From JAWPMT01 sp965229785 (GTDB taxonomy: Bacteria > Bacteroidota > Bacteroidia > Cytophagales > Cyclobacteriaceae): DNA of 64,000 bases. The notes under the pieces are model-generated. The model saw only the letters and a program-made list of their open reading frames with translations. It made no database searches and was not told the origin of the DNA. The stretch lies in contig CBDDJS010000001.1 of the NCBI GenBank assembly GCA_965229785.1, positions 186,001 through 250,000 on the forward strand. The letters are read 5' to 3'. This document shows positions 55,701 through 62,676 of the stretch, one piece after another; positions within the stretch are counted from its first letter, which is position 1, and each line of letters starts with the position of its first letter. The position numbers and the translations under genes are program-made.

Positions 55701-56777
55701 CAGGTTGTTGGCAGTACTAACAGAGATGGATGTGCCATTACCCGCACCGGGATCCGTATCCACAAAATATTCGAGTGCTTCAATATTTACGGCATCGGCA
55801 AATCCGGCGGAAGACTCTACAAAGATGGTTTGTGTGGTATAAGGCCCCCAGGTCCCATTTTCCAGTTTCCCACGCAAATACACGGTGTGAAATCCGGGTG
55901 CTTCACCTGATACATTTATGGTTTCTGTAAGACTTAGGTTATTGGAAGTACTTACAGTAATATCGGTTCCATTGCCTGCCCCAGGGTCAGTATCAATGAA
56001 GTACTCCAACGCTTCTATATTCACGGCATCGGCAAAGCCGGTGGAAGACTCTACAAAGATGGTCTGAGTGGTGTAAGGTCCCCAGGTTCCGTTTTCCAGT
56101 TTACCACGCAAAAACACGGTGTGAAATCCGGGTGCTTCGCCCGATACATTGATGCTCTCAGTAAGATTCAAATCATTGGATGTACTCACTGTGATTGAGG
56201 TGCCGTTTCCTGCACCAGGGTCTGTGTCAATGAAGTATTCCAATGCTTCAATCTGTACTACATCGTTGAACCCTACGCCAGAAGCCACATAGATCGTACT
56301 GGTTGCGTATGGTCCCCAGTTGTTGTTTTGATCCTTTGCCCTAAGGTGCAGGGTATGGAATCCAGTGGCGAGGCTTGAAGTATTCAACGTTTCCGTAGCG
56401 ATCACTTCTGAAGCTGGGGAAGCCACAATCGAAGTGGCTGTTCCACTGCCAGGATCGGTATTAAAAAAATACTCGATAGCAGTAATTTGTGCATTGGCAG
56501 TAACCTGAGTCTCATGAAAGAAAGCACCGGTTTCGAGTATACTGGATACCCCATCCGCATCTGTTACCGTCACTATGAAAGTGTGTAGACCTGGGTTCAG
56601 GGCAGAGGTATTTACGGTGAGGTCCTCAGAAATACTCATTGCAGGGGTAAAACCATTGAATACCTGGGTGTCTACGATTGAGCCGTCCTGATAGATCTCA
56701 ACCGTTACCGTGGTAATATTTTGGGCGAACCCTATCCCACACCAAACCAATAAGCTGAATAATAGGAATGTTCTCAT
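49779..56777 (-). CDS. Giant multidomain T9SS surface protein (2332 aa)
   Basis: A signal peptide (MRTFLLFSLLVWCGIGFAQ) is followed by an Ig-like start and six repeats of about 75-80 residues (EYFxxTDPGxGxGT ... GFHTLYLRGKxENGTWGPY; about 100-520). A G8-like or WNNPATW-headed beta domain and a beta-helix-like stretch reach to about 1010. Then come three alternating Big-type and fibronectin III modules (TANWSSxxGGVxxYLLDVS, YYYRVR) to about 1570. Two leucine-rich segments (LNLTDNNLSGTL) each precede an Ig domain. A carboxypeptidase-regulatory fold follows, then a T9SS sorting domain (LYPNPADQELNIRY). An Arg-rich stretch at about 2136-2160 (RRKVKRAG, LRRRRRAGGGRG) is out of place in a secreted protein. 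It is last in an operon with two beta-helix proteins. The function is likely adhesion or surface display; the ligand is unknown. Confidence 0.88.
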   Translation of the reverse strand: MRTFLLFSLLVWCGIGFAQNITTVTVEIYQDGSIVDTQVFNGFTPAMSISEDLTVNTSALNPGLHTFIVTVTDADGVSSILETGAFFHETQVTANAQITAIEYFFNTDPGSGTATSIVASPASEVIATETLNTSSLATGFHTLHLRAKDQNNNWGPYATSTIYVASGVGFNDVVQIEALEYFIDTDPGAGNGTSITVSTSNDLNLTESINVSGEAPGFHTVFLRGKLENGTWGPYTTQTIFVESSTGFADAVNIEALEYFIDTDPGAGNGTDITVSTSNNLSLTETINVSGEAPGFHTVYLRGKLENGTWGPYTTQTIFVESSAGFADAVNIEALEYFVDTDPGAGNGTSISVSTANNLSLTETIDLSGEEPGFHTIYLRGKLENGPWGVYTSQTILVESSVGQGDVVVVESLEYFINTDPGQGLGTPISVAPSSLQQLNETIDISSLSTGFHTLYLRGKLENGTWGSYQSATILVEAGATGNQITAIEYFINTDPGVGAATSASGTFPVSNFAETVNLATASLVPGNHLISVRAQDDQGRWGNYLTQAIEILSPELNQSVADGNWNNPATWSRNAIPAENDSVVVAHAVSLDLASPSVFALTLTTGGNLDLTTNEVHVKGRFKKETNGILTPSTGKLVLDGGTQTYQHEGDITFFQLAFGGTGTKVLDFASGDELIINDSLGIASGLLIDIQQDNEVRLIGNAEFVNNGSLSSSEKWSLIAAGNSHTITGGDFKNLTMEATVTLALINDFQYSGTFTSPGTGVTLNLNESTMNIGTSWAFSAADNLTFGTNGTLAASMATSFSNGVALPHLIINTTTETFTASSALTFGPSKMLTINSGTAVTEALTFSGSGGISLTGGTLSLTDQVITFGNGGSLINNGGQVNISGNSSALQRATVSDQFTITQNSGNFNWSDVTLSGTGGNGLSLLGGSATLTNLTFENGSDASYLTFGAGYDGQTFSGFNFTNGPTHNVTINDGIASTITFDEYQGEFGGSDHDNPGTSGTINWTNEIVPDVTPPVITVTALSTLDQSPPLGGTIDDNEATITVTINSVQYTDVQVATGTWSIADDVIGPLDVGTYEVTASATDASGNEGTDTSNDELTILPATTTANEASEVGTDQFTANWSSASGGVNQYLLDVSSDSEFSSFVDGFQNAMISGISSAITGLTDNTTYYYRVRVQYNSGDISDYSDAIQVTTLEEDTTPPVITVTSISTTDLSPAISGTIDDNEATVSVTINDVEYTDIIIGDGTWSIAENVVGPLDVGTYEVSVTATDTNGNEGTDTSTDELTILPSPTDAIAATDIGTEGFTANWSAVEGGVSNYLLDVSTQTDFSSFIIGYESAPVTSTSQEITDLSSNTTYFYRVRAVFGSGNTSDYSDTIQVTTTGEPPVITITSLSTFDLSPALSGTVDSDVETIVLTINDVNYTDVVILEGNWTIDADVIGQLDVGTYDISITVTDLDGNTGTDDSADELVILPSPTVAQAATGVSSNAFTANWSSVEGGVSHYLLDVSTEEDFSTFLSGLENAQQENTSQEITDLNSSSSYYYRVRAAFNSGDISDYSDTIAVTTQQVTFSENDSLALVQIYTELDGTNWTQNDHWLSGNLDSWFGVKVEGTRVSDLNLTDNNLSGTLSAIESGLELLDTLDLSQNSLMSIGSISGIANTTFINVSNNQLQFGSLETLVNLSDEVVYTNQALVLDQETISEEIGNDLVIDRTISGENNIYRWFKNGESISNEGPTLTLENLSLADEGAYSVEVTNALVIDLTLTSNPVNLSIRTLDKDRVALLALFEALDGINWTNNADWPNQDQNDLESWEGIDLIDGRVGIIRLADANLTGEVPVAITELTGATEINLSENNISGLPDMSTMTNLTLLNISGNLLDFADLEPNANINGIDYSDQQPFGDPDQTINVPKGNDYQISFSLAGTANQYQWQAAGPVINGVIPNANGSSYLIEQIDYENMGIYTLSATNEQVPGLTLTSHPVVVNATAELSLNPTYFDIDDEETLLDEGSIQLLQVTAPQTPFDSVQQLNIEEDGYLFDQVILGDYLISVRTDTLFLRNKGGRTDSVRLLPTYFESAFLWEEADLLQIRENNTQDIRMQAQPPELTAADGDGRIELTVESDFANDPEKEGTERIEARRKVKRAGCSLRRRRRAGGGRGLNDEYELIVYKETDDDGRVSFDFLPEGTYRLNIEYPGIPMDPTSFVEFTIGEGGIEDNSLTLEATVSEDGIVVELVQELGFYRQYFKDLELYPNPADQELNIRYKKLNSGEVHVQLINLQGKVLMERQVPRGFNQLLQLDISDQDPGVYLLRFLDPTATSPTLITYRVLISR

Positions 56778-56778
56778 C

Positions 56779-57693
56779 TCAGTTGGTTTCAGCTTGCAGT
56801 CGGATGGTCAAATTGGAACTCGGTGTTGTGGTGGAGTTATATTCCAATTGTGTAATGCGTGGAATTTCGGGAAGCCCACTTAGCCGGTAAGCCAATTCCG
56901 GTTGACCTGTTGGAAAACCAAACGCACCTGAGGCTGCACCGATATCTGAACTCGTTAAAGCGGAAGAACTGCCGGTCAATTCGAATTGTCCATCAGCACT
57001 GGATGACCCTTCAAAAGCCAGATTAGTTTCCGTATCTACTTTGTTGCCGGAAATACCGTCGATAATGGTGCCTGAGATCTGTGAAACCCTCGTGCTGTTC
57101 ACGATGCAATTGCTGACCGTTGCCGTCGCTATTGAAAGATTGCCATCATAAAATGTATTGTAGTCCATGGTTAATGTCCCACCTGAGAGGGTAAGGACGT
57201 TCCCGGAACTGGTGTAGTTAAAGATGGATTGAGAAATATCTGCCGTGCCCTGGATCGTGAATTGTGCCGAAAAAAAGCATTGTCTGATAGCAATTACTGA
57301 AATGGAACTTCCAATCGTGCTAGTTCCTGTCAAATAACAACTTCGAAAGGTTATCCCATTCTCATTGAACGTGAGGGTGCCCAATTGCAGACCTATGAAT
57401 ACTGTACCTGTAGCACCGGTATTGAGTGTTACATTACCTAATTGAGATGAAGGGCCTATACCCGTGGCTTGTCCGAAATAACCATTTCCTATGAAGGTGC
57501 GTGGTGAACTGAGACTGAAATTGCCGTAACTAGAGCCATTTCCAACGACATAAATAGTGTCATTAGTACTGCTTCCGGCCACACCATCGGTAATGGTTAA
57601 GAAGTCACCGTTTCCATTGGCATCCACAACGATAACCGCCGCAGAAGCCCCCATTGTCCCGAGACAAAGGAGTGTAAATAACCAAATACGCAT
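56779..57693 (-). CDS. Secreted right-handed beta-helix protein (paralogue 2)
   Basis: A signal peptide (MRIWLFTLLCLGTMGASA) and the opening VIVVDANGNGDFLTITDG are followed by parallel beta-helix rungs (about 45-215). An approximately 60-residue tail ends ITQLEYNSTTTPSSNLTIRLQAETN-like text, matching the tail plan of its neighbour. It starts 7 bases after the paralogue's stop and its own stop is one base before the giant gene, so the three genes form one transcript. There is no catalytic signature of pectate lyase. It lacks a T9SS domain, so it may stay periplasmic or associate with the giant protein. Confidence 0.75.
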   Translation of the reverse strand: MRIWLFTLLCLGTMGASAAVIVVDANGNGDFLTITDGVAGSSTNDTIYVVGNGSSYGNFSLSSPRTFIGNGYFGQATGIGPSSQLGNVTLNTGATGTVFIGLQLGTLTFNENGITFRSCYLTGTSTIGSSISVIAIRQCFFSAQFTIQGTADISQSIFNYTSSGNVLTLSGGTLTMDYNTFYDGNLSIATATVSNCIVNSTRVSQISGTIIDGISGNKVDTETNLAFEGSSSADGQFELTGSSSALTSSDIGAASGAFGFPTGQPELAYRLSGLPEIPRITQLEYNSTTTPSSNLTIRLQAETN

Positions 57694-57700
57694 GTGAAGC

Positions 57701-58756
57701 TTAGTTTCCGGTCACTTCGATTTCCGCGTCAATATTTTGCCCCTGCACCACGTTGGAAGGAATGGTGAATTTTCGGACAACCGGAAGAACAGAGCCCGTT
57801 TTCTTGAACGGCGAATCTCCGCCAAAAACACCCAGATCGGTTCCATCTGTAGCAGCATTTTCACCAGGAGACCCGGTATCCAGTTCTGCATCCAGGTCAA
57901 ACGTGTAAGTCACAGTACTTAGGGGAAGGTCTACGAATGTCGGGCTGGTGTTGCTGAAATTACCCGAAAGGGTGAGGTTGGTACCTGTAATAGCGGTGAA
58001 GTCAGTACCGGTGGACAGATTGTTCTTAAAGGTGATGTTGGTGAAACCCAAGGTCGCTCCAACAGGAGAAGTTACGAAAATGTTGTTGATGACCAGGCAG
58101 TTGACCAGTTGGCGGAAGGCATTTTGCGAAGCGGTTCCAAGGAATAAGTTATGATCAAATGTCGCTCCACCCGTGGTAATACTAGGTCCAAACCAGGAAG
58201 TGGAAGTGGTAGTGTTGGAGAAGATATTGTTGATGATCCGAATATTCGATTGATTAGCAACTGATAGCCCGATGCTCGGGGTGTTGAAGGCTGCACTGTT
58301 GAGAAAGACATTTTGGCGGATCAATACGTTCACCAGACTGGTGATGCCCGAATGAGTAATGTATTGCAGCTTATTATTTTCAATGACCAGATTTGAGAGG
58401 GTACCGGAGGTATTTCCCAACGTAAGTGCGCTGGTGAATTCAAGGCCGATGAGCCTCGTACCCGCAGCTGTATTTCTGATGGTCACGGATCCCACTTTAC
58501 TGGTAAAGGGGATCTCCATATCCGGATTGAAGCCAACACCAATAAAAACAAGAGGCTTGGTGATGCTTACATTTCCGTACGTGGAAGAACTTGGTGTGAT
58601 CAGCAGTGTATCTCCGTTCGAGGCGGTGGTCATGGCTGTGCCGATATCGGTAAAAACGCCTGCTGGAGCATTACCATTATTGTCTACAACATGGACGGTG
58701 GATGAGGCGGTAAAGGCGACAAAAAATAAGGCGGCTAAGCAAAATGTGGCTTTCAT
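57701..58756 (-). CDS. Secreted right-handed beta-helix protein (paralogue 1)
   Basis: The 351-residue protein has a signal peptide (MKATFCLAALFFVAFTASS), the opening VHVVDNNGNAPAGVFTDI, then helix rungs with many N and T turns (NVLIRQNVFLN, IRIINNIFSN, HNLFLG). The tail is GVFGGDSPFKKTGSVLPVVRKFTIP, ending in EIEVTGN. It shares opening and tail with the gene downstream, so the two arose by tandem duplication. First gene of the operon; candidate operators lie in 58803-58850. The function is unknown beyond the fold. Confidence 0.78.
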   Translation of the reverse strand: MKATFCLAALFFVAFTASSTVHVVDNNGNAPAGVFTDIGTAMTTASNGDTLLITPSSSTYGNVSITKPLVFIGVGFNPDMEIPFTSKVGSVTIRNTAAGTRLIGLEFTSALTLGNTSGTLSNLVIENNKLQYITHSGITSLVNVLIRQNVFLNSAAFNTPSIGLSVANQSNIRIINNIFSNTTTSTSWFGPSITTGGATFDHNLFLGTASQNAFRQLVNCLVINNIFVTSPVGATLGFTNITFKNNLSTGTDFTAITGTNLTLSGNFSNTSPTFVDLPLSTVTYTFDLDAELDTGSPGENAATDGTDLGVFGGDSPFKKTGSVLPVVRKFTIPSNVVQGQNIDAEIEVTGN

Positions 58757-58802
58757 GGCAGTGGATTTTTGTGATGACTATTTGCTACCATAAAAGTAAA
58801 GA

Positions 58803-58850
58803 ACGCATACGCGGTGCGTATACCGTGAAGACGGTATATCCATACGTATT
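58803..58850. promoter_or_regulatory. Cluster of ATAC/GTAT dyads upstream of the beta-helix operon
   Basis: TATACCGT-gaag-ACGGTATA (58819-58826 / 58831-58838) is an 8-bp dyad. It is flanked by GCATACGC and GTGCGTAT on one side and CATACGTAT on the other, about 47-95 bases before the operon's first ATG. The arrangement suggests a multi-site operator. The protein is unknown. Confidence 0.4.
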
Positions 58851-58939
58851 TTCCGGTATTTTCGCGTTTTACGAAGGTTCAGTCACCATTGAGAACCTTA
58901 TGATGACAGGAGGACTGGTTTTTTTGAATGATCCTGGAT

Positions 58940-59506
58940 TTACAGAGAATCGTCTATTTCTTGGAGCAAACTGGAAAATGACCTGATTCTTCGGATATAA
59001 AATACCCAGGCATAACCAATTAGTGTAATATTGATGAGACTGAGCAACAGGATCAGGAATAATCCATCAGAAGAAGGTAGCCATTCACTCCAGGTAATCG
59101 TTTCGGCGGTCCATGATTTCATGAATACCGCAACGATCAGAGAAACAACGAGTACGGTAAGCATAAACCCGATCACGAAGGATTTTAATACCTTAATACA
59201 ATTGACCACAAAATCCCTGGAATCATGAAACAATTCCAGTCTTTTCAGCCGCCAAAGAGTACCCAGGTTGAGTAAACCACCCACGATAGATACAAAGCAA
59301 AAGAGATAGAATAACTCAATTTTGAAAAGCTCATGAATGAACCAAAGAGGTATAAGTAACAGGAAATAGCTATAAGTTTCAATTTTTAACAGCCTTTTGA
59401 AACGCTCTAATTCCGATAACGACTTTCGGTTCACTATCTCCTCCACTTCTGTATCGCTTACAGGGCTTTGGGGGATATCATTCCATATTTCTTGCAAATC
59501 GTTCAT
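58940..59506 (-). CDS. Four-helix membrane protein, probable anti-sigma partner
   Basis: I chose ATG 59506 rather than the TTG two codons earlier. A cytoplasmic N-terminal segment of about 45 residues (NDLQEIWNDIPQSPVSDTEVEEI) precedes four hydrophobic helices (about 48-66, 68-88, 112-134, 152-175). The coding region overlaps the ECF sigma gene by 29 bases. In Bacteroidota such pairs usually make a membrane protein that restrains its sigma factor. There is no zinc-binding anti-sigma motif, so the assignment rests on context. Confidence 0.65.
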   Translation of the reverse strand: MNDLQEIWNDIPQSPVSDTEVEEIVNRKSLSELERFKRLLKIETYSYFLLLIPLWFIHELFKIELFYLFCFVSIVGGLLNLGTLWRLKRLELFHDSRDFVVNCIKVLKSFVIGFMLTVLVVSLIVAVFMKSWTAETITWSEWLPSSDGLFLILLLSLINITLIGYAWVFYIRRIRSFSSLLQEIDDSL

Positions 59507-60005
59507 CAACAATTTCTTTTAACTTTTTCTTAATTCGATTAACCCTAACACCGATGTTTGAACTACTTAAACCGACTACTTCTGCGATTTCTGCATGTTC
59601 TTTCTTTTCCAGATAAAGCATAATGATGGTTCGATCGATGGGCTTCAATAATGTAATGGACTCATATAGAATTTTTATGGGACTATCAGGTTTGAATAAT
59701 TCATAGTGTTGGTCGTTCAGGTCCATGACAACCTGATCATCAACTGGGTGATCAACTCTCTTTTTCCTTTTGCTTAGGTTATAAAGGCAAACGTTCAGGG
59801 TCAACCGATATACCCATGTGCCCGACTTGGATTTCCCTTGAAACCGGTCTATCGACTTCCATAATTCGTAATAGACCTCTTGTACATTGTCCTCGAAATC
59901 TTCGACGTTATTGGAATAGCCTCTGCACAGCTTATGGATGATTCCCCTGTGTTCTTTCAAAAAACTACTAAAGCGCTTTTGTTTTTCTTGTTTATTCATT
60001 CGCAC
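59478..60005 (-). CDS. ECF-family RNA polymerase sigma factor (second)
   Basis: The 175-residue protein has sigma region 2 (YSNNVEDFEDNVQEVYYELW core, then SGTWVYRLTLNVCLYNLSKRKKR with the usual W-xYRLTLN) and region 4 (LKPIDRTIIMLYLEKKEHAEIAEV core, SSSNIGVRVNRIKKKL). It differs from the sigma factor at 44113, being of the sort paired with a four-helix membrane protein. Upstream at 60010-60015 the minus strand reads CGTCTA, but no AAC element stands at the right distance, so it does not belong with promoters A-E as far as I can see. Confidence 0.9.
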   Translation of the reverse strand: MRMNKQEKQKRFSSFLKEHRGIIHKLCRGYSNNVEDFEDNVQEVYYELWKSIDRFQGKSKSGTWVYRLTLNVCLYNLSKRKKRVDHPVDDQVVMDLNDQHYELFKPDSPIKILYESITLLKPIDRTIIMLYLEKKEHAEIAEVVGLSSSNIGVRVNRIKKKLKEIVDERFARNME

Positions 60006-60137
60006 TCTTTAGACGCTAAGGGGATTAGTGCAAAACCACTTCAATTCTTTACAAGTCAAAATATTTTTTTTCAAAATGTAAAGAACAGCCTCACTCCATT
60101 ACTCATCAGGGCAAAATAATCTTCGAAAGTGAAAAGA

Positions 60138-61532
60138 ATGAAAATCATAGTTCTGGGAATCATAGTAGCTATTATTTCCCTCCAAACAGCCTGGGGCCAA
60201 GACCTTCTGATCAAAAATGTTAATGTCATTGATGTTGAAGGAGGAGTACTACAAGAGAAACAAGACGTTCATATCAGTAAGGGCCTGATAGTCAAGATTA
60301 CCAAAGCAAAGAAAAGGCCCAAGGCAGAAAGGCAGGTCACTGTTATTGACGGGACCGATAAATATTTATCACCTGGTTTTATTGATACACATGTTCATCA
60401 AACCATGGGTCCGGCGGACTTGTCATTTGAGAACGGAGTACCCATGCTTCGCTTAAATCCTCTGATAGACCTCCCTCAGATTACGGCCCAACTATTGCTA
60501 TCTCATGGCATTACCACGGCCAGAGATCCCGGTGGAAAGACAGAATTGACCGTCAAGGCAAAAACCGATCTGGCTTCCGGTAAAATTTTGGGTCCGGAAT
60601 TTTTCGTAGCAGGCAGTATTTTAGATACACTTGACTTTATCAACCTGGTCGCTAAAGTGACTGATGAAAATGAGATCAGGCATGAGATACTTCGACAGAA
60701 GGCAGCAGGGGTTGATTTTATCAAGTTGTATACTTCCCTTACGCCGGAACTCATCGGATTTGCGATCAAGGAATCACAAAAACACGGTCTGAAAACCATT
60801 TCACATTTACATACCACGTCGTGGACGGAAGCATCTGAGTTAGGGGTTGACAATATCGTCCATATTGTGCCAGCTCATGAACGTTATTTACCTGAAGCTC
60901 ACAAGCCAGCCTATCGGAAAACCGCCTTGATGGGAGCCATTGGATTCTATAAGTGGTTCGAATATGTGGACCTGGAGAGTAATGAAATATCGGAAATGAT
61001 TGGGACACTCAAATCCAACAATACTTCTGTAGACCCCACATTGGTGTTGTTTCATGCTACCTTTTTTGGAAATACTACAGTGTATACTTCCAATGAAATG
61101 TTGGAACGGCTTCCAGAGGATCTTGTGAAAAACTGGAAGACTACATTCAACTTCAACATAGGCTGGTCGGAGCAACATTTCACGGAAGCGCAACGCACCT
61201 GGCCCAAGGTCCAGCAATTCGTGAAAAAACTGCATGATAATGGGGTCTTACTCACTGCGGGTACCGATGCCAATAATCCATGGATCGTGCCGGGTGATAG
61301 TTTTCATCAGGAATTGAGCTTATTCAAAGGTTGTGGTCTGACCAATAGCGATGTGCTCCGGATTGCCACGTTGAACGGGGCTAAAATAATGGATATTGAT
61401 GATCGCGCCGGGTCCATAGCGGTGGGAAAAGAAGCTGATATGGTGCTCCTCGACTCCAATCCACTGGAGGACATTGACAATAGTCGAGATATCCATATGG
61501 TCATTTCCAATGGGGTCATAATAGCACGATAG
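60138..61532 (+). CDS. Secreted amidohydrolase (imidazolonepropionase / prolidase-like)
   Basis: I chose ATG 60138, which starts the signal peptide MKIIVLGIIVAIISLQTAWGQ; a GTG three codons earlier is possible. The metal site of the amidohydrolase superfamily is complete: HxH in DTHVHQT, a carboxylated-Lys candidate in DFIKLY, His in ISHLHTT and IVHIVPAH, and Asp in TAGTDANNP. The C-terminal small beta domain has GSIAVGKEADMVLLDSNPL. Exported members cut dipeptides or hydrolyse cyclic amides; the substrate here is unknown. It is probably periplasmic. It is divergent from the second ECF sigma gene, with only 132 bases between. Confidence 0.88.
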   Translation: MKIIVLGIIVAIISLQTAWGQDLLIKNVNVIDVEGGVLQEKQDVHISKGLIVKITKAKKRPKAERQVTVIDGTDKYLSPGFIDTHVHQTMGPADLSFENGVPMLRLNPLIDLPQITAQLLLSHGITTARDPGGKTELTVKAKTDLASGKILGPEFFVAGSILDTLDFINLVAKVTDENEIRHEILRQKAAGVDFIKLYTSLTPELIGFAIKESQKHGLKTISHLHTTSWTEASELGVDNIVHIVPAHERYLPEAHKPAYRKTALMGAIGFYKWFEYVDLESNEISEMIGTLKSNNTSVDPTLVLFHATFFGNTTVYTSNEMLERLPEDLVKNWKTTFNFNIGWSEQHFTEAQRTWPKVQQFVKKLHDNGVLLTAGTDANNPWIVPGDSFHQELSLFKGCGLTNSDVLRIATLNGAKIMDIDDRAGSIAVGKEADMVLLDSNPLEDIDNSRDIHMVISNGVIIAR

Positions 61533-61578
61533 AAACGCATTCGCCAACGTTTTGCAATTGAAAAGAATAAGTACAGAC

Positions 61579-61594
61579 TTAGCGTTTTTTAACG
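61579..61594 (+). promoter_or_regulatory. TTAGCGTTTTTTAACG element upstream of the small barrel gene
   Basis: This resembles the direct repeats at 28260 and 28292 (TAGCGTTTTGTTAACG, one base shorter). It lies 66 bases before ATG 61660. It is a possible binding site shared between unlinked genes. Confidence 0.3.
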
Positions 61595-61659
61595 TAGCGG
61601 ATATGAAGCAGACCATTCATGAAGCGTTGTTTCGACAGATAACTTAAACAACAATTCCA

Positions 61660-62400
61660 ATGAAAAACATACTATTGATTGTCGTATTTCTGGGTTTTAT
61701 ATTCAGGCTGAATGCACAGGATGCCCTGACGACAGGTAACCGAATTTTGGGAGGAGGGGTGACTTTTTCCCAAACAGATGCCGAGAATGTATTTCCCTAT
61801 TCTAATCAACTTTCTCTGGATGAGATACGCAACAACAACCGTATTGCCTATTCTATATCGCCTTACTTCGGTCGGTTTTACAATGACCATCAAATGATTG
61901 GTTTAAGCTTCAATGTGAGCGGTTCCAACGCCGAGTCAGAAGCCTTTGGTCCAGATATTGAAGTTGCTAACAAACGAGCAGAAAGATCTTTTGGATTGGG
62001 CGGATTCCTGAGGCAATACTTCGCTTTTTCTGATAGGTTTGGTGTGTTCGTAGAGGAAGGTATAGGGTTGACCAGAACTGTAAGGGAGACCGACAACAGC
62101 AGCACGGATTGGATTGATCCTTCCGATCCTCGTTTGATCCGGGATTTCGAAGATGTTTCCAAATCATGGTCAGGATCTATCGATGCGGAAGTAGGTATTT
62201 ACTTTTTCCTGCTTAATGAACTTTCCATCGAAACACGACTTGCAAGGTTTTTCATTGCTTATGAGGATTCGGAGCATACCAGAAGGGATTTTATTCTTGG
62301 GGAGTCCCAGGTTGGCGATGGCAGTTCTACGCATGTTAACTTCCGGTTGATCAATAATTTTTCTTTCGACCAGATTTTCACATTGAATTATTATTTCTGA
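61660..62400 (+). CDS. Small outer-membrane beta-barrel protein
   Basis: The 246-residue protein has a signal peptide (MKNILLIVVFLGFIFRLNAQ) and then alternating amphipathic strands with glycine-rich hairpins (GGGVTFSQ, YSISPYFGRF, IGLSFNVSGS, FGLGGFLRQYFAF, FGVFVEEGIGLTRT). The C-terminal strand ends in Phe (IFTLNYYF). Length and pattern fit an eight- to ten-stranded barrel of the outer membrane beta-barrel / PorT-like type. It is probably a single-gene unit; the strong hairpin 16 bases beyond the stop supports this. The role is unknown. Confidence 0.78.
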   Translation: MKNILLIVVFLGFIFRLNAQDALTTGNRILGGGVTFSQTDAENVFPYSNQLSLDEIRNNNRIAYSISPYFGRFYNDHQMIGLSFNVSGSNAESEAFGPDIEVANKRAERSFGLGGFLRQYFAFSDRFGVFVEEGIGLTRTVRETDNSSTDWIDPSDPRLIRDFEDVSKSWSGSIDAEVGIYFFLLNELSIETRLARFFIAYEDSEHTRRDFILGESQVGDGSSTHVNFRLINNFSFDQIFTLNYYF

Positions 62401-62416
62401 CACCACATAATTGATG

Positions 62417-62442
62417 CGAGGAGGTTAGAAGTAACCTCCTCG
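62417..62442 (+). terminator. Strong hairpin after the small barrel gene
   Basis: An 11-bp perfect stem, CGAGGAGGTTA (62417-62427) with its complement at 62432-62442, has a GAAG loop. There is no T tract, so it may be a terminator or mRNA stabiliser. The rest of 62443-62676 shows nothing I recognise. Confidence 0.5.
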
Positions 62443-62676
62443 ATTGCGGATCTTGTATAAGTGAAGCCAAACCTTCTCTAATCTTAGCGTTTTATTTGAT
62501 ATTATTTATTGCCATTTGCTCGGTAAAGTTTCATGATCTGAGTAATCGGTGTTTTTGATTGAAACAATCGTTTTTATTCGGATACTCAATTTTTGTAGTA
62601 ATTAACGTAGTTGTATGCGTCTCTAACATAGCTGAAATTATATTTATGTGATCTTTTGAAAAGAAGGCGCAGCTGA

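Noticed and set aside
60010..60015. CGTCTA on the minus strand just upstream of the second ECF sigma gene
   Set aside because: The -10-like box fits the regulon motif, but no AAC stands 17 bases away, so it was not counted as a sixth site.
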